Positions 19,795 through 28,845 of a DNA stretch of 64,000 nt are shown here, in pieces (positions within the stretch are counted from its first letter, which is position 1; every line of letters begins with the position of its first letter). The notes below the pieces were generated by a model. It saw nothing but the letters and a program-made list of their open reading frames with translations. It did not search any database and was not told the DNA's origin. The DNA is from Oceanisphaera profunda (GTDB lineage: Bacteria; Pseudomonadota; Gammaproteobacteria; Enterobacterales; Aeromonadaceae). The stretch covers positions 1,922,001 through 1,986,000 of the forward strand of contig NZ_CP021377.1 of assembly GCF_002157895.1 (NCBI RefSeq). Direction: 5' to 3'. Both the position numbers and the translations under genes were made by a program.

Positions 19795-22700
19795 CTAGCT
19801 TATCTCCCGGGTCATCTGGTTGTAAGGTTGTAATTGCTGCTGATGCTGATCTAGCTGTTGGCGGTATTCTGCTATGGTCATGTTGAGCACGATAGAGCGA
19901 TTTTGCTGCTGATCGACGAAGTGCACATGTTGCACATAGTGTTCGATAATATCGAGTTTCTGTAATGGCGTAACCAGCAGCAGTTGCAGACCCAGTTTTT
20001 TAAATAACTCTAGGCCAAAACGGGTGCTGTCTTTCGAGCCACGAGCGAAGGCTTCGTCGATAACCACCAAGTTAAAGCGGCGCTGCTGTTGACCTGCTGA
20101 TGTTTGTTGAGCCTCTTGGCCAACCAATCGGTATTGCAGCAAGATGGCGGCGGCCAGAATGGAGTAGGCGAGCTTTTCTTTTTGGCCACCAGACTTACCC
20201 CCAGAATCTGAGTAGCATTCTTTTTCACTATTATCTTCACGAAAGCGTTCAATCACGTTAAATAGCTGCCAATAGCGTACATCTACTACTTTTTTGGTCC
20301 ATTTTGGATCGTTGCGCATTTGCTCAATCAAGCTTTTAACCTGCTCAAATTTCTGTTCCGAATACAGGTTGTCGTCGGTGGCATATTCCACGCATTGCTT
20401 CAGTCGTTGCTTAAATTCGCGGATCTCTACATCCGGTGAGGTCACGCCATCCACTTCGATATAGGTTCCATCTTGATAGTCCAGCTCGTGTAGTGACTGG
20501 TTGATGAGGCGAATGCGCGCGGCAATGTCTTCTTCTTGGCGGTCGAGCTGACTGCGAAACAGTGCCATGGCGCGAATGGTGTCTTGGTTGAGCATCTTCT
20601 TAAAACGGGCTTCGTGACGCGGCAAGTCTTCTTGTTGCAACTGGCTTAATAACGCCTGATATTCCGCTAATGCGGCCAGGCTTTGATCGAGCTCGGTGAC
20701 ATCATTAGGGAAGGCGTGACCAAACTGGGCCATGGCTGCGATCATCTGGCTTTCTTTGTTGTTACGCTTTTTCTCTAGACTCTGAATTCTGTCATTTAAC
20801 TTAGTGCGCAGCAGGCTGCCTTGGTTAGCCAGCATGTCGATGCGCAGGTTGTCGTGGGCACCATATTGGCGAAATAAGGCGCTCAAACTCGGGAAGTACT
20901 GCTCTTTGGCTGTATCGGATAAGGCGTGCAGCTGAGCTTCATGCTCGGCTAACACTTTGCTGAGCGATTCAATTTCATTGCTGAGTTTACCGCATTCGGT
21001 TAATCGCTCATCTCGTTGCTCTTGCAGTGCGACGAGGCTGGTTTTGGCCGCTTGCAGGTTTTTCTGCAGAGTTTGCAATTGGTCTGACGATTGTTCGAGC
21101 AGCCGATATTCCTGCTCTAGTTGCTCAATTTGTTGCGCTAATTGCGGCCAGTTAAGTTGTTCGAAGTCGAGATCAAACTCCGCCAGATTTAAAGCTTGGC
21201 GGCGTAACTCGTCGAGCTGCTCGCGCTGCTGTTGATGTTGGCTCAGTTGGGTATCTAATGCGGCTATGGCCTGCTGAAGTTGCTGCAATTGGCTGCTTAA
21301 TAGCTGGATCTTTTGCTTGTTGCTCCAGCCCAGTACATAACGGCTTTGGTCGTTAATGGCGTAGCGGTCGTCTTTTTCATGCCGAGAAGGGCCCGATTTT
21401 ATTTGACCCTGAGTGGTCAGGCCTTTGTGGCTGCGACGAAAGTCTGCCACATTGGCACAACACTGATAATTAAAGCGCTCGCTCAGCTCTTTATCTAACC
21501 AAGCGTAGAGCGGGCTATCGGGTTTAATTTCAACCTTGCTGGGTAGTTGATCTGGCTCGGATTGCACGGGCAAATGAGAGTTAAGCGTTTTGACTCTGTG
21601 ATAGACCAAGCGTGAACCCAGTTTAGTTTGTTCAATAAAATCACTGACCGACACATACAAATGCTCGGGCACTAACAGGCTGAGCGCAAAGTTATGTAAC
21701 ACGCGCTCTATGGCGCCTTGCCAGACTTGTTCATTCGGCTTGATTTGCAGCAACTCACCAACAAAAGGCAGCTCAGTTTCGGCGATATTTAGCGCAGTGC
21801 AGAGTTGTTCGCGGATCCTTAACTGGCGTAGTGGCAGATTGGATTGCCGCTTTTTCAGTGCGGTGAGCTCGTCATTGAGCGCGCCTTGTTGCAACTGCTG
21901 CTGATTAATCGTTTGTTTTAGCTCATCTCTTTGTTGTTCTGCTTGATCTTGCTGCTGACCTATCTGCTCCACATGCGCTTTAGCTTGGGCCATATTGGTG
22001 ACGAAGGTGTCACTCTCTAGCAATTCAGTTAAGCCTAAGGCGCGCACCAACAGTTGGTAGCGGTCGTGATTGCTTTTACGTTGATTGCGCTCTTTGCCGA
22101 GGCGTTGGATGTCGGTGGTTAATTGTTGTAATCGGCCGCCGCCTTGGCTGCGCACATCTTCGGTTAACTGTTCAATTTGTAACTGATGTTGGCTTAATTG
22201 TTCGCCAAGTTGTTGCCGTTTGAGCAGGGCTTTGTCTTGGTCGAGCCGTTTTTGCTGGAGCCGTTTCTGATACAAGGGCACCGCTAGGCTGGCCATAAAC
22301 ACCTCGCTGAGCTCGCGGCTTTGATTGAAGTGCTCTTTTTCTTGTGCTGCACTTAGCGAGTCATTACCCAGTAGGCTAACCGGTTCCAGTAAACTGACTT
22401 TTTGTCGCGCCGCCACTACCGCATCGTGCACCCGTTTTAGGGCATCATAGTTGCTTTCTAGCTCAACGATTTGTTTTTCTATCTCGGGGGCGGTGAGCAT
22501 ATTTTGCCGCACAAAATCCGTTACCGAACCCACCGATTTCATGGAAATCGTTTGGTTAAACAGCTCCAGTGCGCGGCCATCGGCGCCTAAGCCTAGTAGC
22601 TTGCTAAAACATTGTCGGTAGGGTGCAAAGCTATCAAAAATCTCGATGCCAGCCTGTTTACGCAAGTTCTTTTTGAGATCGACGATCTTGCTGCCAAAGT

Positions 22701-23217
22701 TGGCGAAGTGACTGGCCAGCCTTAGTGTAGAGGGTGCCACCACGAAGAAGCGCTCTACTTTACGCTCACCGGGCTTTAACCAAAACACCTGTGCTAGGGT
22801 CACATCTTGCGCTAATGCCGTGGAGTGAAACCGTGCCACTAATACGCTGTAATGATCTGAACCGCGCAAACCCACGGCTTTGGCTTTGCCGTAATCATCT
22901 TGCTGGGAGGTGTAATAGCCGTGAAAGTAAGACTCAAGAGAGCGCTCTTTATTCTCGGCACCGGCGGCTTTATTAAACGCCAAACTACGGGGTGGCACTA
23001 GCAATGTGGTGAGGCCATCGACCAGTGTGGACTTGCCGCTGCCAATGTTGCCGGTGAGTAGGCTGTTATGGCCGGCCAAGTTAAGCTGCCAAATTTTTTG
23101 ATCGAAAGTGCCCCAATTTAACACTTCAAATTGCTGCAATCGAAAACCCGTTAAGGCACCGATATGCGTATCAACATCGGTATCTGCGCTGGCATGAGTC
23201 AGTTGGGTATCAGTCAT
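19795..23217 (-). CDS. jetC: Wadjet JetC, SMC/MukB-like ATPase
   Basis: This 1140-residue SMC protein has Walker A GNIGSGKST at 56-64, long Gln/Leu-rich coiled coils (about 260-480 and 620-900) around a hinge (about 490-610), the ABC signature SGGKSGGQKEKLAY near 1010 and Walker B FNLVVIDEAF near 1050 followed by the VTPLQKLDIIEHYV switch. In Wadjet, JetA, JetB and JetC form a condensin-like machine that extrudes loops on small circular DNA and presents it to JetD. It overlaps jetB by 8 bases. Confidence 0.95.
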   Translation of the reverse strand: MTDTQLTHASADTDVDTHIGALTGFRLQQFEVLNWGTFDQKIWQLNLAGHNSLLTGNIGSGKSTLVDGLTTLLVPPRSLAFNKAAGAENKERSLESYFHGYYTSQQDDYGKAKAVGLRGSDHYSVLVARFHSTALAQDVTLAQVFWLKPGERKVERFFVVAPSTLRLASHFANFGSKIVDLKKNLRKQAGIEIFDSFAPYRQCFSKLLGLGADGRALELFNQTISMKSVGSVTDFVRQNMLTAPEIEKQIVELESNYDALKRVHDAVVAARQKVSLLEPVSLLGNDSLSAAQEKEHFNQSRELSEVFMASLAVPLYQKRLQQKRLDQDKALLKRQQLGEQLSQHQLQIEQLTEDVRSQGGGRLQQLTTDIQRLGKERNQRKSNHDRYQLLVRALGLTELLESDTFVTNMAQAKAHVEQIGQQQDQAEQQRDELKQTINQQQLQQGALNDELTALKKRQSNLPLRQLRIREQLCTALNIAETELPFVGELLQIKPNEQVWQGAIERVLHNFALSLLVPEHLYVSVSDFIEQTKLGSRLVYHRVKTLNSHLPVQSEPDQLPSKVEIKPDSPLYAWLDKELSERFNYQCCANVADFRRSHKGLTTQGQIKSGPSRHEKDDRYAINDQSRYVLGWSNKQKIQLLSSQLQQLQQAIAALDTQLSQHQQQREQLDELRRQALNLAEFDLDFEQLNWPQLAQQIEQLEQEYRLLEQSSDQLQTLQKNLQAAKTSLVALQEQRDERLTECGKLSNEIESLSKVLAEHEAQLHALSDTAKEQYFPSLSALFRQYGAHDNLRIDMLANQGSLLRTKLNDRIQSLEKKRNNKESQMIAAMAQFGHAFPNDVTELDQSLAALAEYQALLSQLQQEDLPRHEARFKKMLNQDTIRAMALFRSQLDRQEEDIAARIRLINQSLHELDYQDGTYIEVDGVTSPDVEIREFKQRLKQCVEYATDDNLYSEQKFEQVKSLIEQMRNDPKWTKKVVDVRYWQLFNVIERFREDNSEKECYSDSGGKSGGQKEKLAYSILAAAILLQYRLVGQEAQQTSAGQQQRRFNLVVIDEAFARGSKDSTRFGLELFKKLGLQLLLVTPLQKLDIIEHYVQHVHFVDQQQNRSIVLNMTIAEYRQQLDQHQQQLQPYNQMTREIS

Positions 23218-23815
23218 CTTTTTGCTCCTGCGCTGGCGTTAGTAAGACTGTAAATTCGGCAATTTGTTCGGCATTAACAAAGGCTTTGATGATGCGTTGC
23301 ACTTCGAAGTCGTCGGGCAGATTGGCGATGCTGCTTAAAAAGCCCATCTCGGCGACTTTTTTGATCAAGGCATCGTATTCGCGTTGTTGTTTTAGCTCGT
23401 TGCTGACCTCTGGGCTGTAAGGCTGCAGCCACTGGTAAATTTCTTGGCGGCTTACGATAAGCCGGGGTGCGCTTTCTTCATCGTCGTGCTCGGCCAACCG
23501 TTTACGCAGCGCCACTAACAACAGGGTTTGTATAAAAGTCAGGCTGCGCCGAGTGATCAGCCGCGGTAGCTCAGAGTCTTCACTCTCAAACTGCAGTTGC
23601 GCTAAAAAAGCATAGCCTTCGCTATTATCCAGCGTTAGCCCTAAGCCAAGATGCTGAAAGTAGTCGCGGATCACTTGTTGGTCGCGCAATAACTGCTCCC
23701 ACAAGTCGCGATGACGAGATCTATATACCGGGCCTTTCAGTAAGCGGATCAACAAGGTCGACTGGTCGAGTTGGGCTTGTTCAGAAAAAGCATGGCTGGC
23801 TAAAATATCTGACAT
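23210..23815 (-). CDS. jetB: Wadjet JetB, MukE-like (DUF4194)
   Basis: A 201-residue tandem winged-helix protein that bridges the kleisin JetA and the SMC heads. It has LIRLLKGPVYRSRHRDLWEQ, GYAFLAQ and the RRSLTFIQTLLLVALRKRL segment, with an acidic linker. ATG 23815 starts one base after the jetA stop. A longer in-frame version beginning inside jetA would duplicate jetA coding sequence and is not credible. Confidence 0.92.
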   Translation of the reverse strand: MSDILASHAFSEQAQLDQSTLLIRLLKGPVYRSRHRDLWEQLLRDQQVIRDYFQHLGLGLTLDNSEGYAFLAQLQFESEDSELPRLITRRSLTFIQTLLLVALRKRLAEHDDEESAPRLIVSRQEIYQWLQPYSPEVSNELKQQREYDALIKKVAEMGFLSSIANLPDDFEVQRIIKAFVNAEQIAEFTVLLTPAQEQKDD

Positions 23816-23816
23816 C

Positions 23817-25304
23817 TCAACGACTCCGAATAAAAGTAATGGTAGGAATATGTAGGGTGCGTGTGAGCCCAGGCTCTGGCTGCCAGCTAATGGCTTGCTC
23901 TTGTTGTTCGTCGATATGAGCCGGCAATACTTGCTCGCAGGCGAGCTTAAGATAGGTAAGGAGTTCATCTAGCCCATAGCGCAACGGATGGCGGGCTATC
24001 ACTTGGGCCAAAGTTGTTTGGCCGCCGTTATCGAGTAAGCATTGGCTGATTTGACGTTGTAGCTGCCACTCATCAATGTGACTGATGGCGAGCAATGGCG
24101 TCAGATCAACCTGCTCGCTGGCGTCGCCTAATTCTGGCTGGGAGTTAATGTGCTCACTGCCTTTATCTTGATAAAGCTGGCGGCTAAAAATAGGATTAAT
24201 GGCCGCTTGGTTGCCCGCTATGCAGGCCAGATCGGCTTTAAGGTCGATGAGCTGTTGGTCACTCTCTTGATGTGAAAGACGTTGATGGGCGAGGGCTTCA
24301 AAGTCGTGGATCAGCTCGATAATGCGGCGGTTATCTTGAGATTGCTCCTGAATATAGCGGCGCAGCTGGTCGGTAATTTGTTGGCGAGTACCGTGAACCT
24401 TGGCACCGGCCTCCAGCAGATAACTATAAAGGTGACTCAGCAGCGAGTCTTGCTGCACTAATATCCGGCCTTGTTCTTGGCTAAGCAGCTGTTGTAGGTT
24501 GTGGCGCATACTATCGCGCAACTGCGGGGTCATGAGTAACTCAAAAAACGCACTAAAGGATTGCCCTTCGTCGGAGTCATCAATTACATCTTGATGGCTA
24601 AAGATATGATCCAACACCTCGCCTTTATGGCCACCGCGTAGGCTAATGGTTTTACGGGTTTCTTTGTCTAGGCTGCGAAAGTTGGCTTCTACTTGGCGAA
24701 AATCTCCCAGCAGTTGTCGTGACATATTAGCGAGTAGAAATAGCCGCTCGCGCACCTGAGTGTCGGAGAAGCCGCTGTCTTGGCCCAGTTCAACGGCGAT
24801 AATCTCTTGTTCTAACTCCGCCTTACGCGCTTGCAAGGTGTGCAGTTTGGCTGCGCTGTCTTCGCTGGTGCCTTGTACTAAGTCGCCTATTAGCTCGAGC
24901 AGCATCTTCAGCCGCGATTCGGTACCCACAAACTGTCGACCTTGAATTTCTTCTAGCCAGCGCAGTACTTTTTCAACCTCTGGCAACAGGTCACACTCTG
25001 GCTCGTCGGTCTGCTGCGGTAAGTATTTACGCAGATAGCCGCCTTTGACGTTAATCCAATCATCAATATAAGCCCGCGCCGACTTGGGAAATTTTTCTTC
25101 GCCGTAGCTGTCGGTAATATTAAATAGATGCTGCTCTAGCAAGGCCACCAGCTCTAAATAAGGAATACTGCGGCGATTGGTGGCAATAAAGGCATGATGA
25201 AAGAAGCTGGCCAGCAAGGCGAAATGCTGGGAACGCAATAACCGTAACGCTAGGCTGTGCTCTTTAAATTGCTCGAGCTGATCGTAATTTAAGGCGGTGT
25301 TCAT
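23817..25304 (-). CDS. jetA: Wadjet JetA, kleisin-like (DUF3375)
   Basis: This 495-residue protein is the kleisin-type subunit that clamps the JetC heads. The family features are the N-terminal SLALRLLRSQHFALLASFFH, YIDDWINVKGGYLRKY and FVGTESRLKMLLELI, a helical middle, and a C-terminal winged-helix-type region. It overlaps the upstream WYL gene by ATGA, so the regulator and defence genes form one translationally coupled unit. Confidence 0.93.
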   Translation of the reverse strand: MNTALNYDQLEQFKEHSLALRLLRSQHFALLASFFHHAFIATNRRSIPYLELVALLEQHLFNITDSYGEEKFPKSARAYIDDWINVKGGYLRKYLPQQTDEPECDLLPEVEKVLRWLEEIQGRQFVGTESRLKMLLELIGDLVQGTSEDSAAKLHTLQARKAELEQEIIAVELGQDSGFSDTQVRERLFLLANMSRQLLGDFRQVEANFRSLDKETRKTISLRGGHKGEVLDHIFSHQDVIDDSDEGQSFSAFFELLMTPQLRDSMRHNLQQLLSQEQGRILVQQDSLLSHLYSYLLEAGAKVHGTRQQITDQLRRYIQEQSQDNRRIIELIHDFEALAHQRLSHQESDQQLIDLKADLACIAGNQAAINPIFSRQLYQDKGSEHINSQPELGDASEQVDLTPLLAISHIDEWQLQRQISQCLLDNGGQTTLAQVIARHPLRYGLDELLTYLKLACEQVLPAHIDEQQEQAISWQPEPGLTRTLHIPTITFIRSR

Positions 25305-26245
25305 AGGCTGGCTCCGGGGAATAGGGCCTTATTAGTGATGGCTTCTAGCTGGCGATGATCTGCGAGTGCTAGCGGGTATTGCGCCGGATTGAGTTGATAG
25401 TTGGGCGAGCAGTCGACCAGCCATTGTTGCATCACATAACCGAGCAAGGCTTCGCGCACTGCTAGCGTGAGCCGTGCCGTGCCTTTTTCTCTCTCCATGC
25501 CGCTCTCTACCTCCATGCCGCTCTCTACCTCCATGCCATAATCGAGCTCGATGGCTTGCGGATACGGCAATTTAGGATGCGCCATTAAGGTGAGCGGCAA
25601 AATATGGTGCCAACTGGTGTCTTGTGCCTGTTGCTCGCATTCAGTTACTGCTTGGTCTAGCGGTTGAATGCGAGTAAAGCGGGTGAGTACGAAGTCACGA
25701 AAGCTCTGGCTGCGCCGATCGAAGGCGCGCACGTGCCAGCGCCGGCCGTTGTTCACCAAGGTATGCGGCACTAACTCGCGGCTTTGTTGGCCAGAAGACA
25801 AAGAAACATAATCACAGCTAATGGCTTGGCGTTGGCTAATGGCCAGCAGCAGCGGTGCTAATAGCCGCTCGGCGGGCATGGTGATGGGCACAGCCGCTAC
25901 ACAAATCCCATTCAGACTCGGGCCCATGGTGAGATCTTGCCAAGCATGCTTGCTGAGTTGGTCGAGCAGCAACTGCGGATCATGGTCGAACAATGGAGCA
26001 AAAGCGGCGGTGCGGTAATACAACTTGGTATCGTGGCGCAGTGTTAGGTTGCTAGGAGCCAGTTCTCGATAGAGGGCTAAGTCACGAGTGCCCGATGCCA
26101 GGCCGGTTTTAAAGGTGTGCAGCAAGTCGGCGCGCGCCACCTGGCCAAAATAATGCAAACAGCAGTCGATAAAACGCAGCCGCTCACGCTGGGCATGGGG
26201 GTAAGCAGTAAGGTCCAGTGTCTGAGATGCAGAAACTTGAGTCAT
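25301..26245 (-). CDS. WYL-domain transcriptional regulator heading the Wadjet operon
   Basis: This 314-residue protein has an N-terminal winged-helix region (about 15-75: RLRFIDCCLHYFGQVARADLL) and a WYL-type ligand-sensing domain (about 120-220: AISCDYVSLSSGQQSRELVPHTLV, RWHVRAFDRRSQSFRDFVL). A C-terminal extension follows that resembles the dimerising tail of defence regulators such as BrxR and CapW. Residues about 235-253 contain an in-frame 18-bp tandem repeat. The gene is first in the jet operon and overlaps jetA by four bases. Two palindromes overlapping its promoter suggest autorepression. The regulatory role is inferred; the fold assignment is good. Confidence 0.85.
   Translation of the reverse strand: MTQVSASQTLDLTAYPHAQRERLRFIDCCLHYFGQVARADLLHTFKTGLASGTRDLALYRELAPSNLTLRHDTKLYYRTAAFAPLFDHDPQLLLDQLSKHAWQDLTMGPSLNGICVAAVPITMPAERLLAPLLLAISQRQAISCDYVSLSSGQQSRELVPHTLVNNGRRWHVRAFDRRSQSFRDFVLTRFTRIQPLDQAVTECEQQAQDTSWHHILPLTLMAHPKLPYPQAIELDYGMEVESGMEVESGMEREKGTARLTLAVREALLGYVMQQWLVDCSPNYQLNPAQYPLALADHRQLEAITNKALFPGASL
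25493..25537. repeat. 18-bp in-frame tandem repeat in the WYL gene
   Basis: Two identical 18-bp units (25493-25510, 25511-25528) and a 9-base partial third encode GMEVES twice, then GMEREKG. Because the unit is a multiple of three, copy-number change would alter length but not frame. Confidence 0.85.
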
Positions 26246-26272
26246 AGCAGGCAGCCAATAATGAACATGACT

Positions 26273-26314
26273 AAATCATAATGATTTCATCTTAATGGTG
26301 CAATCATTATGATT
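26273..26314 (-). promoter_or_regulatory. Twin palindromic operators over the predicted wyl-jetABCD promoter
   Basis: Perfect palindromes AAATCATAATGATTT (26273-26287) and AATCATTATGATT (26302-26314) share the half-site AATCAT and have centres 28 bases apart. On the minus strand a TATGAT -10 box lies inside the first (26275-26280). A weak TTGCAC -35 (26298-26303) overlaps the second, with exactly 17 bases between them. The start codon of the WYL gene is 28 bases past the nearer palindrome. A dimeric repressor bound here would block RNA polymerase. Confidence 0.75.
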
Positions 26315-26344
26315 AGATGTGGTCGATTCGGCTCCAACGCTAAA

Positions 26345-26375
26345 GCGAGATCCTGACCTGCGTCAGGAGGACGGC
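26345..26375. repeat. Dispersed palindromic repeat, copy 2
   Basis: GCGAGATCCTGAC/GTCAGGAGGACGGC with a short loop. It lies in the divergent-side spacer between the jet operon promoter and the end of the LysR gene. Confidence 0.75.
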
Positions 26376-26443
26376 TTAAATACAGTGCCAACAACAAAAC
26401 ACCGTATCATGTGAACGGCACTGACTTTATTTGGGCACAAGAG

Positions 26444-27313
26444 TCACTGCCGACAAATCTCATCACAAGCGTTGATCAGCTGCTCGGCGAGAATCTTGCT
26501 GTGGGCCGAGAGTTTGTCTTGGGCGTGTAGGGTGAGCTCTAAATCTGGCACCTGCGGCAGGCCGTCTTGCTCGGTTAAAATACGATGTTCAGCCGTGACT
26601 AAGCGCCGTGGCAGTAACGAGATACCAAAGCCGGCTTCTACCGCGCAACATACGCCAGACAAACTGGTGCTCACATACGCCAGTCGCCAGCTGCGGCCGA
26701 GGCGGTCGAAGGTGTGGGCCATTTCGCTGCGATATAAGCCGCCGATGGGGAAGGTCACCAGCGGAATGGGTTGGCTGTCGAGGTTATTGCTGTGCAGGCT
26801 ATCAATCCAGCATAAGGGCTCGGGCCAACTCACTAAACCGGGCACGCTGCCTTGGCGCTGCTTCACTAAGGCAAGGTCCATATCACCACGCTGAAATTCT
26901 CGCCAAATATCGCTGCATAAGCCGCTTTTTACTTCTAACCGTATGCCAGGATATTCATTAGAGAAGGCGGCGAGGGTGGGCATAATAGCGTGGGTGGCGA
27001 AATCTTCGGGTACGCCTAAACGAATTTTTTGTTGCTCGGCGCTGACGCTGGTTTGGGCCACGGCTTCGTTCATCATCTGCAAGATACGCCGTGCATAGCT
27101 GAGCACGCGCTCGCCCTCAAGGGTGGGCGTTATGTAGCGACCTTTACGGTGCAATAACTCGCAGCCAAATTGTGCTTCTAGCTTGCGCACCTGTTGGCTG
27201 ACCGTTGATTGGGTGAGGTGTGTGCTTTCTGCGGCACGGGTAAAACTGCCGGTATCGGCCACGGCAATAAAACTGCGCAGCAAGATCGGATCTAGGGTGA
27301 TGTTTAAATTCAT
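26444..27313 (-). CDS. LysR-family transcriptional regulator
   Basis: A 289-residue protein with the LysR winged helix at residues 8-66 (LRSFIAVADTGSFTRAAE, LTQSTVSQQVRKLE) and a periplasmic-binding-type effector domain from about 93. Its target is not obvious. Ignoring the IS3-type element, the next gene on the other strand is allE, which would make the pair divergent, a common LysR arrangement. The effector is unknown. Confidence 0.85.
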   Translation of the reverse strand: MNLNITLDPILLRSFIAVADTGSFTRAAESTHLTQSTVSQQVRKLEAQFGCELLHRKGRYITPTLEGERVLSYARRILQMMNEAVAQTSVSAEQQKIRLGVPEDFATHAIMPTLAAFSNEYPGIRLEVKSGLCSDIWREFQRGDMDLALVKQRQGSVPGLVSWPEPLCWIDSLHSNNLDSQPIPLVTFPIGGLYRSEMAHTFDRLGRSWRLAYVSTSLSGVCCAVEAGFGISLLPRRLVTAEHRILTEQDGLPQVPDLELTLHAQDKLSAHSKILAEQLINACDEICRQ

Positions 27314-27652
27314 GGATTCCTCGAAGTGCTGCTATGGATGAAGCGTGAAGGGTGAAGTGAAAAATAAAGCGCCGAGCTTTACAAAGGGCGATGTCTGTCC
27401 TTAGCTTTGTAGCAGCCGCTTCTTTTACATAGAGAGTATTCGGCTGGCCAGCTTCTCGCATCCATGCTCCGCGTGGATGTGTGCTGGTCGGTCGACGTTC
27501 CGCGGTCGGTTTGTATTTTGCGTGTTCTGACGCCCTTTGCCGCAGAGCGGCCAGATCTGGATTCCCACGCAGAGTATGGGAACGAGAACAATATCGGTGT
27601 TATCTTGGAATGGCCCCGAATAAGTAGACACTTCTTCAGAGTGAGGAAGTGT

Positions 27653-27976
27653 ATGCAATACCGAACCAAACGTAAATTTAGTAATGAATTTAAGCGGGAA
27701 GCCGTTAAACTCTCTGTTTCATCACCTAAAACATTAGCTGAAATCTCCAGTGAGCTGGGGGTGCATCCGAACGTATTAAGCCGTTGGCGTCGAGAGTGGA
27801 TAATGGACAAACCAGATTCGAAACAGGATAAGCCCGTTAAAAATGAAGGGCCAGATAAAAGCCTGCGTCAGTTAGAGCAAGAGAATAAGCGTCTTAAGAA
27901 AAAGCTAGAGCGCGCTGAACTGGAGCTCGATATCTTAAAAAAGCTGGAAGAGTACGCTACCAAGACACGGCGATAA
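27653..27976 (+). CDS. IS3-family transposase OrfA
   Basis: A 107-residue DNA-binding protein with the helix-turn-helix FSNEFKREAVKLSV ... LAEISSELGVHPNVLSRWRR and a C-terminal leucine-zipper-like coiled coil (LEQENKRLKKKLERAELEL). ATG 27653 is the start; the frame is open further upstream only by chance. -1 slippage at A6 (27937-27942) would fuse it to OrfB. Confidence 0.9.
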   Translation: MQYRTKRKFSNEFKREAVKLSVSSPKTLAEISSELGVHPNVLSRWRREWIMDKPDSKQDKPVKNEGPDKSLRQLEQENKRLKKKLERAELELDILKKLEEYATKTRR

Positions 27977-28005
27977 AATTTGCCTTCATCGACCGGTATC
28001 GCAGC

Positions 28006-28845
28006 ATGAGCTGGACGGTACTGGTGATGTGTCGCGTACTCCAGGTATCTCGTGCGGGTTTTTATTGTTGGAAGCAGCGCCAACGAGAGCCTTCGGTTCA
28101 GGCGGAGCGTCATCGCAGTCTGCTCGCCTTTTTATTGGCTGAAGCTGAACAGCAACATGGTATTGCGGGTTATCGGAAATTGTGGCGCGAAGCGGTTGAC
28201 CAAGGCTTTGCTTGTGGTAAGAATCAAGTGCAACGCCTATTACAGAGTGTGGGCTATCGTTCTTGTGTCGCGCCTAAGCCTGGGCATCGTAAACATAAGC
28301 CAGGCATCGCTGCGACGCCGAATCTGTTAAACCGGCAGTTTACGGTTGCAGAAGAGAACCGTGTTTGGGTGTCAGATATAACTCAAATACGCTGTGAAGA
28401 AGGCTGGCTCTATCTGGCGGTAATAATCGATCTTGCTACCAGACAGATAGTGGGCAAGGCTCAAGGGCCGGTTAATAGTGCTGAATTAGTGATTAAGGCC
28501 TTAAAGCAGGCTTGGAAGAAGCAGAAGCCTGATGGCCGTGAGCTGATGTTCCACTCAGACCAGGGCAGCCAATATCATTGTATGGCGACCATGACGTGGT
28601 TGAATAAACGTAAAGTGACTATCAGCATGTCTCGCCGGGGAAACTGCTGGGATAATGCGTGTTCAGAAAGCTTTTTTGCTTTACTGAAAAAGGAATGGAC
28701 CCGCCGTTTAGGGCTGTTAACTCGTAAAGAGATGGCAGAAGAAATACACTTCTACATCACGCAGTATTACCACAAAGTAAGACAACACACTGCGCTGGGA
28801 GGATTAACCCCCAACGCATATGCGCAGCAACTTAATGCGGCTTAA
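28006..28845 (+). CDS. IS3-family transposase OrfB (integrase core)
   Basis: A 279-residue rve-fold integrase: first Asp in VWVSDITQIRCEEGW, second in MFHSDQGSQY, Glu in WDNACSESFFALLKKE, and the tail YYHKVRQHTALGGLTPNAY. It is normally made as an OrfAB fusion that enters this frame near 27945. Confidence 0.92.
   Translation: MSWTVLVMCRVLQVSRAGFYCWKQRQREPSVQAERHRSLLAFLLAEAEQQHGIAGYRKLWREAVDQGFACGKNQVQRLLQSVGYRSCVAPKPGHRKHKPGIAATPNLLNRQFTVAEENRVWVSDITQIRCEEGWLYLAVIIDLATRQIVGKAQGPVNSAELVIKALKQAWKKQKPDGRELMFHSDQGSQYHCMATMTWLNKRKVTISMSRRGNCWDNACSESFFALLKKEWTRRLGLLTRKEMAEEIHFYITQYYHKVRQHTALGGLTPNAYAQQLNAA

Noticed and set aside
23816-23968. Longer N-terminus for JetB starting inside jetA
   Set aside because: It would overlap jetA by about 150 bases, and the usual family start is at ATG 23815.
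27464-27652. Upstream extension of the IS3-type OrfA
   Set aside because: It begins outside the element's inverted repeat and is not transposase-like; ATG 27653 inside the element fits.
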